12,385 nt of DNA from Dehalococcoidia bacterium (GCA_030605045.1 JAUWBK010000013.1:1-12385), one strand, 5' to 3'; positions 1 to 7,065 are shown, numbered from the stretch's first letter. The notes: a model not told the origin generated them from the sequence alone. Program-made: numbers and translations.

Positions 1-39
1 ACGAGTCGGTTTCTTCCCGGACAGCGATAAGCCCCTCGG

Positions 40-870
40 CTATTTCAAGTTTGCCACATCGACGTGTTGCACGTCGCCAAAGTCCTGGTTTTCTCCACCC
101 ATGCCCCAGATAAATGTATAATTGGAAGTACCGCTTCCGGCATGAATCGACCAGCTGGGCGAGATAACCGCTTGTCTGTTTCTAATTACAATATGCCTGG
201 TTTCAGAAGGTTGACCCATCAAATGAAACACCACGGCTCCGTCAGGAATATCAAAATAGAAATAGACTTCCGTCCGCCGTTCGTGAGTATGCGCCGGCAT
301 TGTATTCCAGACACTGCCTTGGGCAAGTTCGGTTAAGCCCATAACCAGCTGACAACTCTGGATGCCGCCCGGGTGGATGTATTTGTATAGCGTTCGTTCG
401 TTGGCTTCATTTTTTGAGCCCAGATGCACAGCTTCCGCATCCGCTTTTTTGGCATGAACGGTCGGATAATCACAGTGTGCGGGGTAACTGAGAAAATAAA
501 AGAGTGCCGGGGATTGATGGGCAGCGGTTTCGAATTCTATCACCCGACTGCCACGACCGATATAAAGCCCATCCCGATTCTCCATACCGAATTCTTTGCC
601 GTCTACAATTATCTTCCCGCGTCCTCCTACATTAATCACCCCAATCTCGCGACGCTGTGTGAAATATTCCGCAGCCAACTCCTTGGCTGAAGAAAGAGTC
701 AGCTTCCGTTCGACCGGTGCAGCCGAACCAGTGATTGCCCGGTCAGCATTTGAATACAGGAGCGTGATTTCTTCCTGCTGAAACAAACGATCGACTAGAA
801 ATGACGAACGTAATTCATCGGTCGTCATATGTTGATACCTAACATCATCTACCGAATAACGTGTTTCCAT
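40..870 (-). CDS. kduI: 5-keto-4-deoxyuronate isomerase (4-deoxy-L-threo-5-hexosulose-uronate ketol-isomerase)
   Basis: KduI interconverts 5-keto-4-deoxyuronate and 3-deoxy-D-glycero-2,5-hexodiulosonate in the cytoplasm, a step in the breakdown of pectin- and glycosaminoglycan-derived unsaturated uronates. The 276-residue product has the family's usual length (E. coli KduI is 278) and matches it end to end. The zinc site is intact: H194, H196 and E201 in PAHTHERRTEVYFYF and H243 in SPSWSIHAG, matching E. coli H196, H198, E203 and H245 as I recall them. Family blocks near 70-80 (RREIGVINVGG) and 219-228 (GQPSETRHIV) are also present. The ATG has an AAAGGA ribosome site about 8 bases upstream. 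The gene reads leftward and its partner genes, if any, lie outside the window. No other uronate gene is visible here, so it may be an isolated member or the first gene of an operon. Confidence 0.96.
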   Translation of the reverse strand: METRYSVDDVRYQHMTTDELRSSFLVDRLFQQEEITLLYSNADRAITGSAAPVERKLTLSSAKELAAEYFTQRREIGVINVGGRGKIIVDGKEFGMENRDGLYIGRGSRVIEFETAAHQSPALFYFLSYPAHCDYPTVHAKKADAEAVHLGSKNEANERTLYKYIHPGGIQSCQLVMGLTELAQGSVWNTMPAHTHERRTEVYFYFDIPDGAVVFHLMGQPSETRHIVIRNRQAVISPSWSIHAGSGTSNYTFIWGMGGENQDFGDVQHVDVANLK

Positions 871-1328
871 TTTTTATCCTTTCATAATATTTATTATCAT
901 TAATAATTTGAGTGGACTATTAAATAACTCTTGCCCCCGGTGGCTCTATTTGGGCATCTGAGTTATCACCTGTCGTCAGGTAGTTTACTAATTGCCTCTG
1001 AGAAGGTATCTGGATACTGTGGATATAGGAGAAGTATTTTCACACTACCCCCTTAATCTAATTCTAATGACCTGTAGAGCAAAAGTCTAGCAGGGAAAAA
1101 ACAACAGGTTAACAAAGTGGCTGATTGTGTCATTCCGCTCAGCTCCCGCTTTAATTATGGTACGAAGTCACGGGTTGGTAAGCGGGGGAAATGGTCGATT
1201 AAGGTAGATGTAAGATGGTGAGGGTAAGTAGATTAGATAGACTATCCAATCAGGTATGGGCAGGGACCGGGCTGGAGTTGGTGGTTGACGTGGCAACCTT
1301 AAAATAATAGACGCGTGAAAAGGCGGTT
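871..1328. other. Non-coding region between kduI and the aldolase-family gene
   Basis: This 458-base stretch has stops in every frame and no tRNA-like or rRNA-like sequence that I can see. It must hold the kduI promoter on the minus strand, but no convincing -35/-10 pair stands out. It contains a 16-base A+T palindrome (891-906), a 14-base palindrome ACCTG-TCGT-CAGGT (968-981) and a weak 7-base inverted pair, CCCGCTT at 1145-1151 with AAGCGGG at 1180-1186. No clear terminator follows the aldolase gene, which ends at 1329. Confidence 0.6.
891..906. repeat. A+T-rich palindrome just upstream of kduI
   Basis: TTATTA-TCAT-TAATAA is a perfect 6-base inverted repeat with a 4-base centre, about 20 bases before the kduI start codon. 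Its place in the 5' leader would suit an operator, for example for a uronate-responsive repressor. A+T-rich palindromes also arise easily by chance, so this is only a candidate. Confidence 0.3.
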
Positions 1329-1997
1329 CTACATAACCCCTAGTTTCTTAGACGCTTGAAGAAAGGTAGCTCCTTTTTTCAACTCTGCTTCGAGTTTCTG
1401 CTCTAACCCTTCAATCCTTTGTGACTCTTTCAAGATTTCCGCGGCTTGTTCCATCGGAACCACGGCTACGCTGGTATCATCTGCTACTATAATATCGCCT
1501 GGATTTACCCTTATGCCGCGTATTTTCACCGGACCATTCACGGCTAACCACTTGACCCTGGTTTGGCCTGAACGGGCACAAGTATGAACTACATATGCGG
1601 GAAAACGTAGAGATATAATTTGTTCCACATCACGAATTCCTCCGTCAACTACCATTCCCTCTACGCCCTTTAATTTCATAGCTAAGCTCCCCAATCCCCC
1701 CATAGTGGAAACTTCTTGTCCCCCCATGTCGACAACCAGTATGTCTCCGGCTTCCATAAGGTCTATAGCTTCACCCACAGGAAAATCAGACTTGCTATAG
1801 GTGCCGAGAGTTCCTACACACCCCTTCACCGTAAAAGCTGACCCAGCTATTCTAACTCCAGGCATTAAGCACCTGAGACCATTAATAATGCCATTAATGC
1901 CCATCCTGTCCATTACAGTACCGATTGTACTCGTTGAGACCTCTTTAAAGCCGTGAATTAGATGTTTAGATAATGTCTTCTTCGTCCTTATCTCCAT
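1329..1997 (-). CDS. RraA/HMG-aldolase family protein (4-hydroxy-4-methyl-2-oxoglutarate aldolase-like)
   Basis: The 222-residue product belongs to the RraA-like fold family, whose catabolic members are class II (metal-dependent) pyruvate aldolases. These cleave 4-hydroxy-4-methyl-2-oxoglutarate or 4-carboxy-4-hydroxy-2-oxoadipate, and often decarboxylate oxaloacetate. Supporting blocks are STIGTVMDRMG (23-33), GSAFTVKG (52-59), the glycine-rich GGLGSLAMKLKGVEG (100-114) and DGGIRD (118-123), which holds the Arg-Asp pair (R122, D123) typical of active aldolases. The start at 1997 is chosen because AGGAGG (2006-2011) lies 8 bases upstream. An in-frame ATG at 2057 would add 20 residues unlike the family and has only a poorly spaced GAGG. 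The name RraA comes from the E. coli RNase E regulator; an enzymatic role is more likely here. The true substrate cannot be read from the sequence. The gene appears to be a single transcription unit. Confidence 0.85.
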   Translation of the reverse strand: MEIRTKKTLSKHLIHGFKEVSTSTIGTVMDRMGINGIINGLRCLMPGVRIAGSAFTVKGCVGTLGTYSKSDFPVGEAIDLMEAGDILVVDMGGQEVSTMGGLGSLAMKLKGVEGMVVDGGIRDVEQIISLRFPAYVVHTCARSGQTRVKWLAVNGPVKIRGIRVNPGDIIVADDTSVAVVPMEQAAEILKESQRIEGLEQKLEAELKKGATFLQASKKLGVM

Positions 1998-2078
1998 AAT
2001 AAGGTCCTCCTGATAACGGGGATTTCCCATTTTAACTGGCAATGAGGCAATCTTCATCCCTCATCTCTCTTGGCACCG

Positions 2079-2107
2079 ATAATATACCCATTGGACCTGG
2101 CTGTCAA
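2079..2107 (-). promoter_or_regulatory. Sigma70-type promoter for the aldolase-family gene
   Basis: On the minus strand a perfect TTGACA (-35, plus-strand 2102-2107) is followed after exactly 17 bases by TATTAT (-10, 2079-2084; 5 of 6 to consensus). Transcription would start near 2072, leaving a leader of about 75 bases before the ATG at 1997. It is among the best promoter matches in the window. A partial copy of its -10 context (GGGTATAATAA) occurs 34 bases further upstream. Confidence 0.7.
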
Positions 2108-2109
2108 GC

Positions 2110-2305
2110 GCGCTTATTATACCCAACCGTGAGCCAACCGAAGGATTAAAACGAGAGATGCAGGAGTTTATTAAGGCGCATTTAAGTAAGCACCAATATC
2201 CCAGACAGATAGAATTTGTCAATAAACTTCCGAAAACCCCAGATGACAAAATTGAGAGGAAAGAGCTCAAAGCAAGAGAATATGAAAGGGCGAAAAGCCA
2301 GCAGA
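2110..2305 (+). pseudogene. C-terminal remnant of an AMP-forming acyl-CoA synthetase
   Basis: Plus-strand codons in the frame of 2158 read PNREPTEGLKREMQEF (about 2122-2169), then KHQYPRQIEFVNKLPKT and DDKIERKELKAREY. This is the tail of the C-terminal lid domain of AMP-dependent acyl-CoA or aryl-CoA ligases, which typically reads xEPTxxLxxELQxFVK...YPRxIEFVxELPKTxxGKIxR. The first ~450 residues, including the adenylation core, are absent, and the glycine of the A10 GKI motif has become Asp (PDDKIER). The frame runs on past the usual protein end, near 2305, into antisense of the ferredoxin gene, so the native stop is gone; an out-of-frame TGA at 2310 may be its relic. It has no start site or ribosome site of its own. 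It is almost certainly a fossil left by deletion or rearrangement. The fragment lies on the opposite strand to both neighbours. Confidence 0.82.
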
Positions 2306-2349
2306 GATGTGATTATGAATTTCTCAGACTCGATACGAAGTTCCCCTTT

Positions 2350-2586
2350 TTATTCTTCAACAATCATCTTAATGGCTTCTTTCGGGCATATGAAAGCGCA
2401 AACACCGCATCCTCTACAGATGTTGTAATCTATCTCGATCGGGTTCTCTTTTTCTTCACCCCTGGTTATAGCCAAGTCGGGACAAAGGTATTGACAAAGA
2501 ACACAAGCAACACACTTTTCGGTGTCAAGTCTGGGTAGGTGTGTTCTTCCCTCCATTTTAGGTATGTGCTTTGTTCTTTCGGTCAT
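2350..2586 (-). CDS. korD: 2-oxoacid:ferredoxin oxidoreductase, delta subunit (2x[4Fe-4S] ferredoxin)
   Basis: A 78-residue ferredoxin-like subunit with two complete [4Fe-4S] motifs: C25, C28, C31 and C35-P, then C57, C60, C63 and C67-P (CRGCGVCAFICP). It relays electrons between the thiamine/Fe-S core of the oxidoreductase and soluble ferredoxin. It is the last gene of the alpha-beta-gamma-delta operon, 34 bases after the gamma gene, with AAGGA about 8 bases before its ATG. The N-terminal ~20 residues (KMEGRTHLPRLDTEK) are typical of PorD/KorD subunits rather than free ferredoxins. Position and motifs make the subunit role secure. The substrate class of the complex is less certain. Confidence 0.9.
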   Translation of the reverse strand: MTERTKHIPKMEGRTHLPRLDTEKCVACVLCQYLCPDLAITRGEEKENPIEIDYNICRGCGVCAFICPKEAIKMIVEE

Positions 2587-2620
2587 AATGATAGTCCTTG
2601 TTATTTGTCTCTTTCACTGC

Positions 2621-3178
2621 TTACTTCGCCTTACTTATTGCTTCTCTTCCCAGCTTGAATCCGAGGTCAACTGCCTTTATATTTAAGTCGATAAATCTTT
2701 CGCGAACTCCCTTTTTTATTGCCTCAACCAAGGCATCTTTGCTGATCATGTTGGTCATTTCTGTCGCCGCCCCTAAAATGACTACATTTGCCACTTGCTT
2801 GTTATTAAGTTCTTTAACTGCGGCCTCAGTGGCAGGGATACCTATCTGCTTTAAGCCATTAACCTCTTTAGTGGAAACGAGCTGCGTATCGTAAATTACC
2901 AGTCCAGTTTCCTTGTTAACGGTTCCAATATTTTTGTTATAAGCACTCTGAGACATAGCAATCAAAACGTCGACTTGTATCACCTGGGGAAAGATTATCA
3001 AGTCATCAGATATAATAATATCAGCTTCACAGACACCACCTCTGGCTGCTCCTCCATAAGTACTTAAACCGGCAACCCATTTCCCAGCGCTGATGCTGGC
3101 ATTACCGAGTATTTTCCCTCCCAGAATGATGCCCTGACCGCCGAAACCGCAAAATCTAATCTGCTTAGCTCCCTCCAT
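2621..3178 (-). CDS. korC: 2-oxoacid:ferredoxin oxidoreductase, gamma subunit
   Basis: The 185-residue protein has the gamma-domain signature RFCGFGGQGIILGGKILG at 8-25, followed by the STYGGAARGGVCEADIIIS block near 39-57 and the LIAMSQSAYNKN segment. In the complex this domain helps bind CoA and structures the alpha/beta interface. The gene overlaps the end of the beta gene by 14 bases (3165-3178), which implies coupled translation. A GGAGAG site lies 7 bases before its ATG. The usual PEARGG of relatives appears here as GAARGG. Length and motifs are otherwise ordinary. Confidence 0.9.
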   Translation of the reverse strand: MEGAKQIRFCGFGGQGIILGGKILGNASISAGKWVAGLSTYGGAARGGVCEADIIISDDLIIFPQVIQVDVLIAMSQSAYNKNIGTVNKETGLVIYDTQLVSTKEVNGLKQIGIPATEAAVKELNNKQVANVVILGAATEMTNMISKDALVEAIKKGVRERFIDLNIKAVDLGFKLGREAISKAK

Positions 3179-3941
3179 TTTTTAACTCTCCGGTTATTAT
3201 TTTATCCTTTAACTCTTCTGGTGATAAACCTTCAGCTTGCTTTTTGGTGATGCACTTGTCCTTCAAGAACTTGAGTAGCTCTACCGGGGTATCAAGGCGG
3301 TTTCGCCTGCCAAATTGGGTTGGGCACATTGACATAGCTTCGATGAAAGCAAAACCCGGGGTTTGCAATGCCTTCTTAATACTCTTTATGAGCAAAAATG
3401 GTTGCAGGATGGAATACCTTGCCACATAGGTAGCACCGGCTGCCTCCACAAGCTTACACATGTCAAAAGGACGATAGGGATTTCCCAAGGGTGTTGTCGC
3501 GGTGAGAGCACCTTCTGGTGTGGTATTAGCGACCTGGCCACCTGTCAGTCCATAAACCATATTGTTACCCAATATAATCGTAAAGTCCATATTTCGGCGA
3601 GCCGCATGAATGAGATGGTTTCCCCCAATATCTCCTAAATCGCCGTCTCCCAAGAATGACAATATCTTTAACTTAGGATTAAACAGCTTTGCTCCGGTAG
3701 CAAAAGCCAGAGCTCTACCATGTAGAGTTTGCAAAACATCCGCGGCAAACTGAGGGGTCGGTACCCACATACAGCAGCCAATGCCATTCACAAACAGCAT
3801 GTCATCCATGTTTATTTTAAGTTCATCTATTGCCCTTAAGATGAGTCCCAACACGATACCGTGACCGCAACCGGCACAGAGTGGACTTTGTGGTGTTGAC
3901 CGGTACTCGGGACGAAAATATTGGGCTAAGTCTTTAGCCAT
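3165..3941 (-). CDS. korB: 2-oxoacid:ferredoxin oxidoreductase, beta subunit (thiamine diphosphate-binding)
   Basis: This is the catalytic thiamine-diphosphate subunit, 258 residues. The ThDP/Mg motif is GDGDLGDIGGN at 98-108, followed by the second asparagine region ILGNNMVYGLTGGQ (123-136). All four [4Fe-4S] ligands expected for the short archaeal-type OFOR beta chain can be placed: C22 and C25 in LCAGCGHG, C56 in GIGC, and C206 in SMCPTQFG. The enzyme would oxidatively decarboxylate a 2-oxoacid with CoA and pass electrons to ferredoxin, or run in reverse as a reductive carboxylase. The ATG overlaps the alpha stop (TAATG) and has AAGGAG about 8 bases upstream. The KorB-like sequence suggests 2-oxoglutarate, but branched-chain 2-oxoacids or pyruvate cannot be excluded. 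Confidence 0.92.
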   Translation of the reverse strand: MAKDLAQYFRPEYRSTPQSPLCAGCGHGIVLGLILRAIDELKINMDDMLFVNGIGCCMWVPTPQFAADVLQTLHGRALAFATGAKLFNPKLKILSFLGDGDLGDIGGNHLIHAARRNMDFTIILGNNMVYGLTGGQVANTTPEGALTATTPLGNPYRPFDMCKLVEAAGATYVARYSILQPFLLIKSIKKALQTPGFAFIEAMSMCPTQFGRRNRLDTPVELLKFLKDKCITKKQAEGLSPEELKDKIITGELKNGGS

Positions 3942-5080
3942 TATAAAAGTCTCCTTAGTTCATTTATTATTGTATCTGGCTGTATGCTGTCTCCATTCGT
4001 TTGAGAATAGGATATTACCTTAGAACAGGTATATTTCATTACTTCGCCCGCAACCTGCCCCATGTTCATTTCCGGAATAAATAACTTTTTTACTTCCGAC
4101 CCAACTTTGGCCACCACCCTATCAGGAAAGGGCCATATCGTCTTCAACCTGAGCATGCCCACCTTCTTTCCGTCTTGTCGCAGCGCTTTAACCGCCAATA
4201 GTGAACTTCGGGCAGTGAAACCATAAGCAATAACTACCACCTCCGCACCCTCCCTATAATAAGAATCGTATTCAATAATTTCGTCTCTATTATCCATTAT
4301 TTTGTGATGCAGTCTTGAAACCACCATCTCTTGAACTGCCTTGTCAGAGGTCAATCCCCAGGAATAGGCACGCAGCGAGCCGGTTACCTTCGTTTGGTGT
4401 CCTTTACCAAAGATGGGCATAGGTTGAACCTGATTATCTGGCGGAAGTCCGAGGGCGGCGACTCCGGTGGCTTTTGCCCGGTCGAATATCCTTATCTCTT
4501 CCTTTATTTCAACCCTTTCCTCCAGTCGACTTATGGCTGCTTCCGAAAGTAGAATAACCGGTACCCTATATTGTTCAGCAAGATTAAAGGCATTAATAGT
4601 CTGGTCATACATCTCTTGTACCGACCATGGGCAAAGAGCGATGACCTGATAATCCCCCTGTGAACCCCATTTGCACTGCATTATATCCGCGCTGGCAAAT
4701 GTGGTGCCCTGTCCCGTGCTGGGCCCCGGCCTTTGAATAAGAGCGATTACAATTGGTGTTTCGGTCACAGCAGCATACCCTATTGCCTCCTGCATCAGGC
4801 TAAAACCAGGACCTGAGGTGGCTGTCATCACTTTTGCCCCGGCCCAGGATGCTCCAATAATGGAGCAGATTGAGGCAATCTCGTCCTCCATCTGGATAAA
4901 TACTGCTCCAACATCTTTAGCCCTCGCCGAAAAACCCTCAGCGATGTCAGTGGCGGGAGTAAGCGGATAACCGGCAAAGTAGCGACATCCAGAGGCAATA
5001 GCACCCTCAACAACGGCATCACTTCCAGAAAAGTAATGGGTCTGTGGAGGAAGTATACTTTTTACCTGTTTAAATCCCAT
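3941..5080 (-). CDS. korA: 2-oxoacid:ferredoxin oxidoreductase, alpha subunit
   Basis: The 379-residue protein carries the pyrimidine-binding domain of the complex: SGSDAVVEGAIASGCRYFAGYPLTP (18-42), the conserved MEDEIASICSIIGASWAG block and the ATSGPGFSLMQEAIG loop, followed by RPGPSTGQGT. That last motif is typical of KorA/VorB-like alpha chains rather than pyruvate synthase. A C-terminal transketolase-like domain (near 280-370, AEVVVIAYGFTARSSLLAVKALR) follows. This separate 379-residue alpha plus separate gamma is the KGOR/VOR arrangement. The first-motif proline context reads YPLTP, while YPITP is commoner. It is the promoter-proximal gene of the leftward operon. Its ATG has only a modest GGAAGG site, and it ends one base into the beta start codon. 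Confidence 0.9.
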   Translation of the reverse strand: MGFKQVKSILPPQTHYFSGSDAVVEGAIASGCRYFAGYPLTPATDIAEGFSARAKDVGAVFIQMEDEIASICSIIGASWAGAKVMTATSGPGFSLMQEAIGYAAVTETPIVIALIQRPGPSTGQGTTFASADIMQCKWGSQGDYQVIALCPWSVQEMYDQTINAFNLAEQYRVPVILLSEAAISRLEERVEIKEEIRIFDRAKATGVAALGLPPDNQVQPMPIFGKGHQTKVTGSLRAYSWGLTSDKAVQEMVVSRLHHKIMDNRDEIIEYDSYYREGAEVVVIAYGFTARSSLLAVKALRQDGKKVGMLRLKTIWPFPDRVVAKVGSEVKKLFIPEMNMGQVAGEVMKYTCSKVISYSQTNGDSIQPDTIINELRRLL

Positions 5081-5392
5081 TTAACGTTACCTTCCCTATT
5101 TTAAATACTAATCCAAAATCATTTTTACTGAAAAAGATACCTTCTGAATTCCTTTTTATTAGCTTCCTTTCCCGCTACCTAGAGTAATCTATGCGCTCAG
5201 GCAATGTCAATAACAAGAACCAGAGTATAGGCTAAGGCATGGTCAGTCTTCAAACCAACAATTTCAGAAAAAGTTTTTGAATAAGGGGAGAATTCTAGCT
5301 TTAGAAATCAACATTGACGAATCGTAACACTGCTGTTATCATTTTAGTTGTTGTGGGTTCATGAATACTTACTTTGAGGGGCGGAAAGGATA
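5081..5392. other. Divergent intergenic region between korA and the AbfD-like gene
   Basis: This 312-base A+T-rich stretch separates the leftward kor operon from the rightward dehydratase unit and should hold promoters for both. A good rightward promoter is listed separately at 5314-5342. On the minus strand a perfect TTGACA (plus 5205-5210) is followed after 18 bases by only a weak TACTCT (5181-5186); it is a doubtful kor promoter. No coding sequence, RNA gene or strong hairpin was found. Confidence 0.55.
5314..5342 (+). promoter_or_regulatory. Sigma70-type promoter for the AbfD-like/cupin/ene-reductase unit
   Basis: TTGACG (5314-5319) is followed after exactly 17 bases by TATCAT (5337-5342; 5 of 6 to consensus). 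Transcription would begin near 5349, giving a leader of about 44 bases before the GTG at 5393. The flanking word ACATTGAC is shared with the promoter at 9269, which may reflect only the common -35 element. Confidence 0.6.
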
Positions 5393-6871
5393 GTGAGAAA
5401 AGTGGCTCTGATGACAAAGGAACAATACTATGAATCGCTTAAAAACGTGCATCCAACCGCATATATTCTAGGGCAAAGGGTTGAGAACACCTACGAACAC
5501 CCATTAATCAAGCGTATGGTGGCAGGGGTGGCACAAACCTATGCGCTAGCGCACGAGCCAGAGGGTAGAAAGTACCTTGTCGCCAAGTCCAAGCTGATAG
5601 ATGAAGAGGTTAGCCGCTTCAATAAGTTCTACAATAGTCAGGATGACCTTTTGGCCAAGGTCAGAATGCTGAAATTCCTAACCCAGAGAATTGGCACCTG
5701 TTTTATGCGCTGCAGCGGCATGGATGCCATGAACGCAGTGGGTATAGAGACCTACAACTGTGACAAGAAGTACGGCACCAAGTATCACGAGAGACTTCTG
5801 AATTTCGTCAAGCACATGCAGAAGAACGACTTCACTGTCTTCAGTGGCGTCACCGACGTCAAGGGTGACAGGTCACTCCGCCCATCCCAACAAAAAGACC
5901 CTGACCTGTATTTGCATGTTGTGGATAAGAACGACAAAGGGATTGTAGTTAGAGGCGCCAAGATACACCAGACAGGTTCTCTCTGCGCTCATTGGGGGTT
6001 GATCGTACCTGCCAGAGAGATGCACGAGCCAGACAAGGAATATGCCGTCTGTTTTGCCGTCCCAGTGGATGCTGAAGGTATAATTCACATCTACGGCCGG
6101 GGTACGCTAGAAGCCAGGGAGCTTGAGGATTGCGACCTTGGCAATATTGAATACAGTAAGTTTGCCAATATGGTGATTTTCAAAGATGTCTTTGTGCCCT
6201 GGGAGCAGGTGTTCCTGTGCGGCGAATATGAGTACGCTGGCCCAATGGTAAGGAACTTTGGCAACTTTCACCGCCATTCCCACGGTGGCTGCAAGTCCGG
6301 AGTGGGTGATGTTATCATCGGTGCCGCGGCGACAGCCGCTGAATACAACGGTCTACCTAATGTATCACATATCAACAACAAGTTAGCTGAGATGCTTAAG
6401 ATTACGGAGGCACTCTACGGCTGCTCCATAGCCGCCTCTGTGGAGGCTGAATCAACCGAGTCTGGTATCTATATAGTGGACCCGGTACTGTCAAATGTAT
6501 CCAAACTCTATGAAGGTAAGGAGCTTCAAGAAGCAGTCCGGATGATGATTGAGATTGCCGGCGGCATGGTAGCTGACTTACCTTCGGATAAAGACATGGC
6601 GAACCCAGAGATTGGCCCACTACTCCAGAAATACCTTAAGGGCGTGGAGAATGTATCTACGGAAGACAGGATACGCCTCTTCAGATTGATCGAAAAGCTC
6701 GCCTTTGAAAGTAGAGATATAGTTTCCAACATTCATGGTGGTGGTTCACCCGAAACCCACCGATTAACCATACTGCGGAACGCAGATATCGAGTCAAAAA
6801 AGAAGTTGGCCAAGAATTTGGCCGGTATCAAAGAGGAAAAGGAGTTAGCACCGGGGTCCTTGCTAGGCTAG
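5393..6871 (+). CDS. 4-hydroxybutyryl-CoA dehydratase/vinylacetyl-CoA isomerase-like protein (HpaB superfamily)
   Basis: The 492-residue protein aligns along its length with AbfD of Clostridium aminobutyricum, an FAD and [4Fe-4S] enzyme that dehydrates 4-hydroxybutyryl-CoA to crotonyl-CoA by a ketyl-radical route. The cluster ligands are present: C103 and C107 (TCFMRCSGMD), H293 and C300 (FHRHSHGGCKSGVGD), as are T194 (AHQTG-type HQTGS) and K301. By alignment from memory, AbfD E257 is A258 here, E455 is S445 (SNIHGGGSP), Y296 is H297 and A460 is G450. Cluster and flavin therefore seem retained, but the acid/base set differs, so the substrate or reaction may not be 4-hydroxybutyryl-CoA. The GTG start at 5393 has AAAGGA only 2-3 bases away. 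A GTG at 5402 (11 bases) gives an N-terminus closer to AbfD, so three residues are uncertain. It is the first gene of a rightward unit. Confidence 0.85.
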   Translation: MRKVALMTKEQYYESLKNVHPTAYILGQRVENTYEHPLIKRMVAGVAQTYALAHEPEGRKYLVAKSKLIDEEVSRFNKFYNSQDDLLAKVRMLKFLTQRIGTCFMRCSGMDAMNAVGIETYNCDKKYGTKYHERLLNFVKHMQKNDFTVFSGVTDVKGDRSLRPSQQKDPDLYLHVVDKNDKGIVVRGAKIHQTGSLCAHWGLIVPAREMHEPDKEYAVCFAVPVDAEGIIHIYGRGTLEARELEDCDLGNIEYSKFANMVIFKDVFVPWEQVFLCGEYEYAGPMVRNFGNFHRHSHGGCKSGVGDVIIGAAATAAEYNGLPNVSHINNKLAEMLKITEALYGCSIAASVEAESTESGIYIVDPVLSNVSKLYEGKELQEAVRMMIEIAGGMVADLPSDKDMANPEIGPLLQKYLKGVENVSTEDRIRLFRLIEKLAFESRDIVSNIHGGGSPETHRLTILRNADIESKKKLAKNLAGIKEEKELAPGSLLG

Positions 6872-6888
6872 TTTGAGGAGAACGAATA

Positions 6889-7065
6889 ATGCTCAACTAT
6901 GCCAGCCTTCAGCCCAACTGTAGCTACACCGGTCACAGCCATCCCCTTGAGCAGGTGGGGATTACGATAGAGGGAGAGCTGAAGGTAACCATCGGGAACG
7001 AAACCCGCTTTTGCCAGAAGGGCGATGCTTTTGTCATTCCCAGCAATATAGAGCATGGTGCCTGA
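6889..7065 (+). CDS. Very short cupin-domain protein
   Basis: An ATG at 6889 with GAGGAG 8 bases upstream (6875-6880) opens a 58-residue frame ending in TGA at 7063-7065. It holds both cupin motifs: HSHPLEQ (H16, H18, E21/Q22), EGELKVTIG (28-36), and KGDAFVIPSNIEHG (44-57) with the last metal ligand H56. The usual small cupin runs about 100-115 residues. This one starts where relatives have the NYVELEPG strand and stops two residues after the final His, lacking the closing strands. None of the three frames past 7057 resembles a cupin tail, so a sequencing frameshift does not explain the ending. It sits 17 bases after the dehydratase stop and 16 bases before the reductase ATG, clearly in the same operon. 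Function is unknown; it could be a small metal-binding accessory or a decaying gene. It is below the length many gene callers accept. Confidence 0.75.
   Translation: MLNYASLQPNCSYTGHSHPLEQVGITIEGELKVTIGNETRFCQKGDAFVIPSNIEHGA

Noticed and set aside
1..39. A minus-strand frame after the kduI stop reads plausibly as protein (EIAEGLIAVREETDS).
   Set aside because: It is only about 15 codons, has no start codon or ribosome site, and fits no family I recognise. It may be chance, and the sequence ends before it can be judged.
871..1328. Search for a tRNA or a structured RNA in the long gap.
   Set aside because: No T-loop consensus, acceptor-stem pairing or known riboswitch core could be found by eye; only short, weak hairpins are present.
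1998..2057. A 20-residue N-terminal extension of the aldolase-family gene from an ATG at 2057.
   Set aside because: The extension does not look like the family's N-terminus. The ATG at 1997 has a well-placed AGGAGG, while 2057 has only a poorly spaced GAGG.
2158..2538. A 126-codon plus-strand open frame as a real gene.
   Set aside because: Only its first ~50 codons resemble a protein (a ligase tail). The rest is antisense to the ferredoxin gene.
5263..5281. A-run followed by T-run (TTCAGAAAAAG then TTTTTGAA) as a hairpin terminator.
   Set aside because: The stem is A/T only with a bulge and almost no loop. It follows no gene end on either strand and is better explained by A+T richness.
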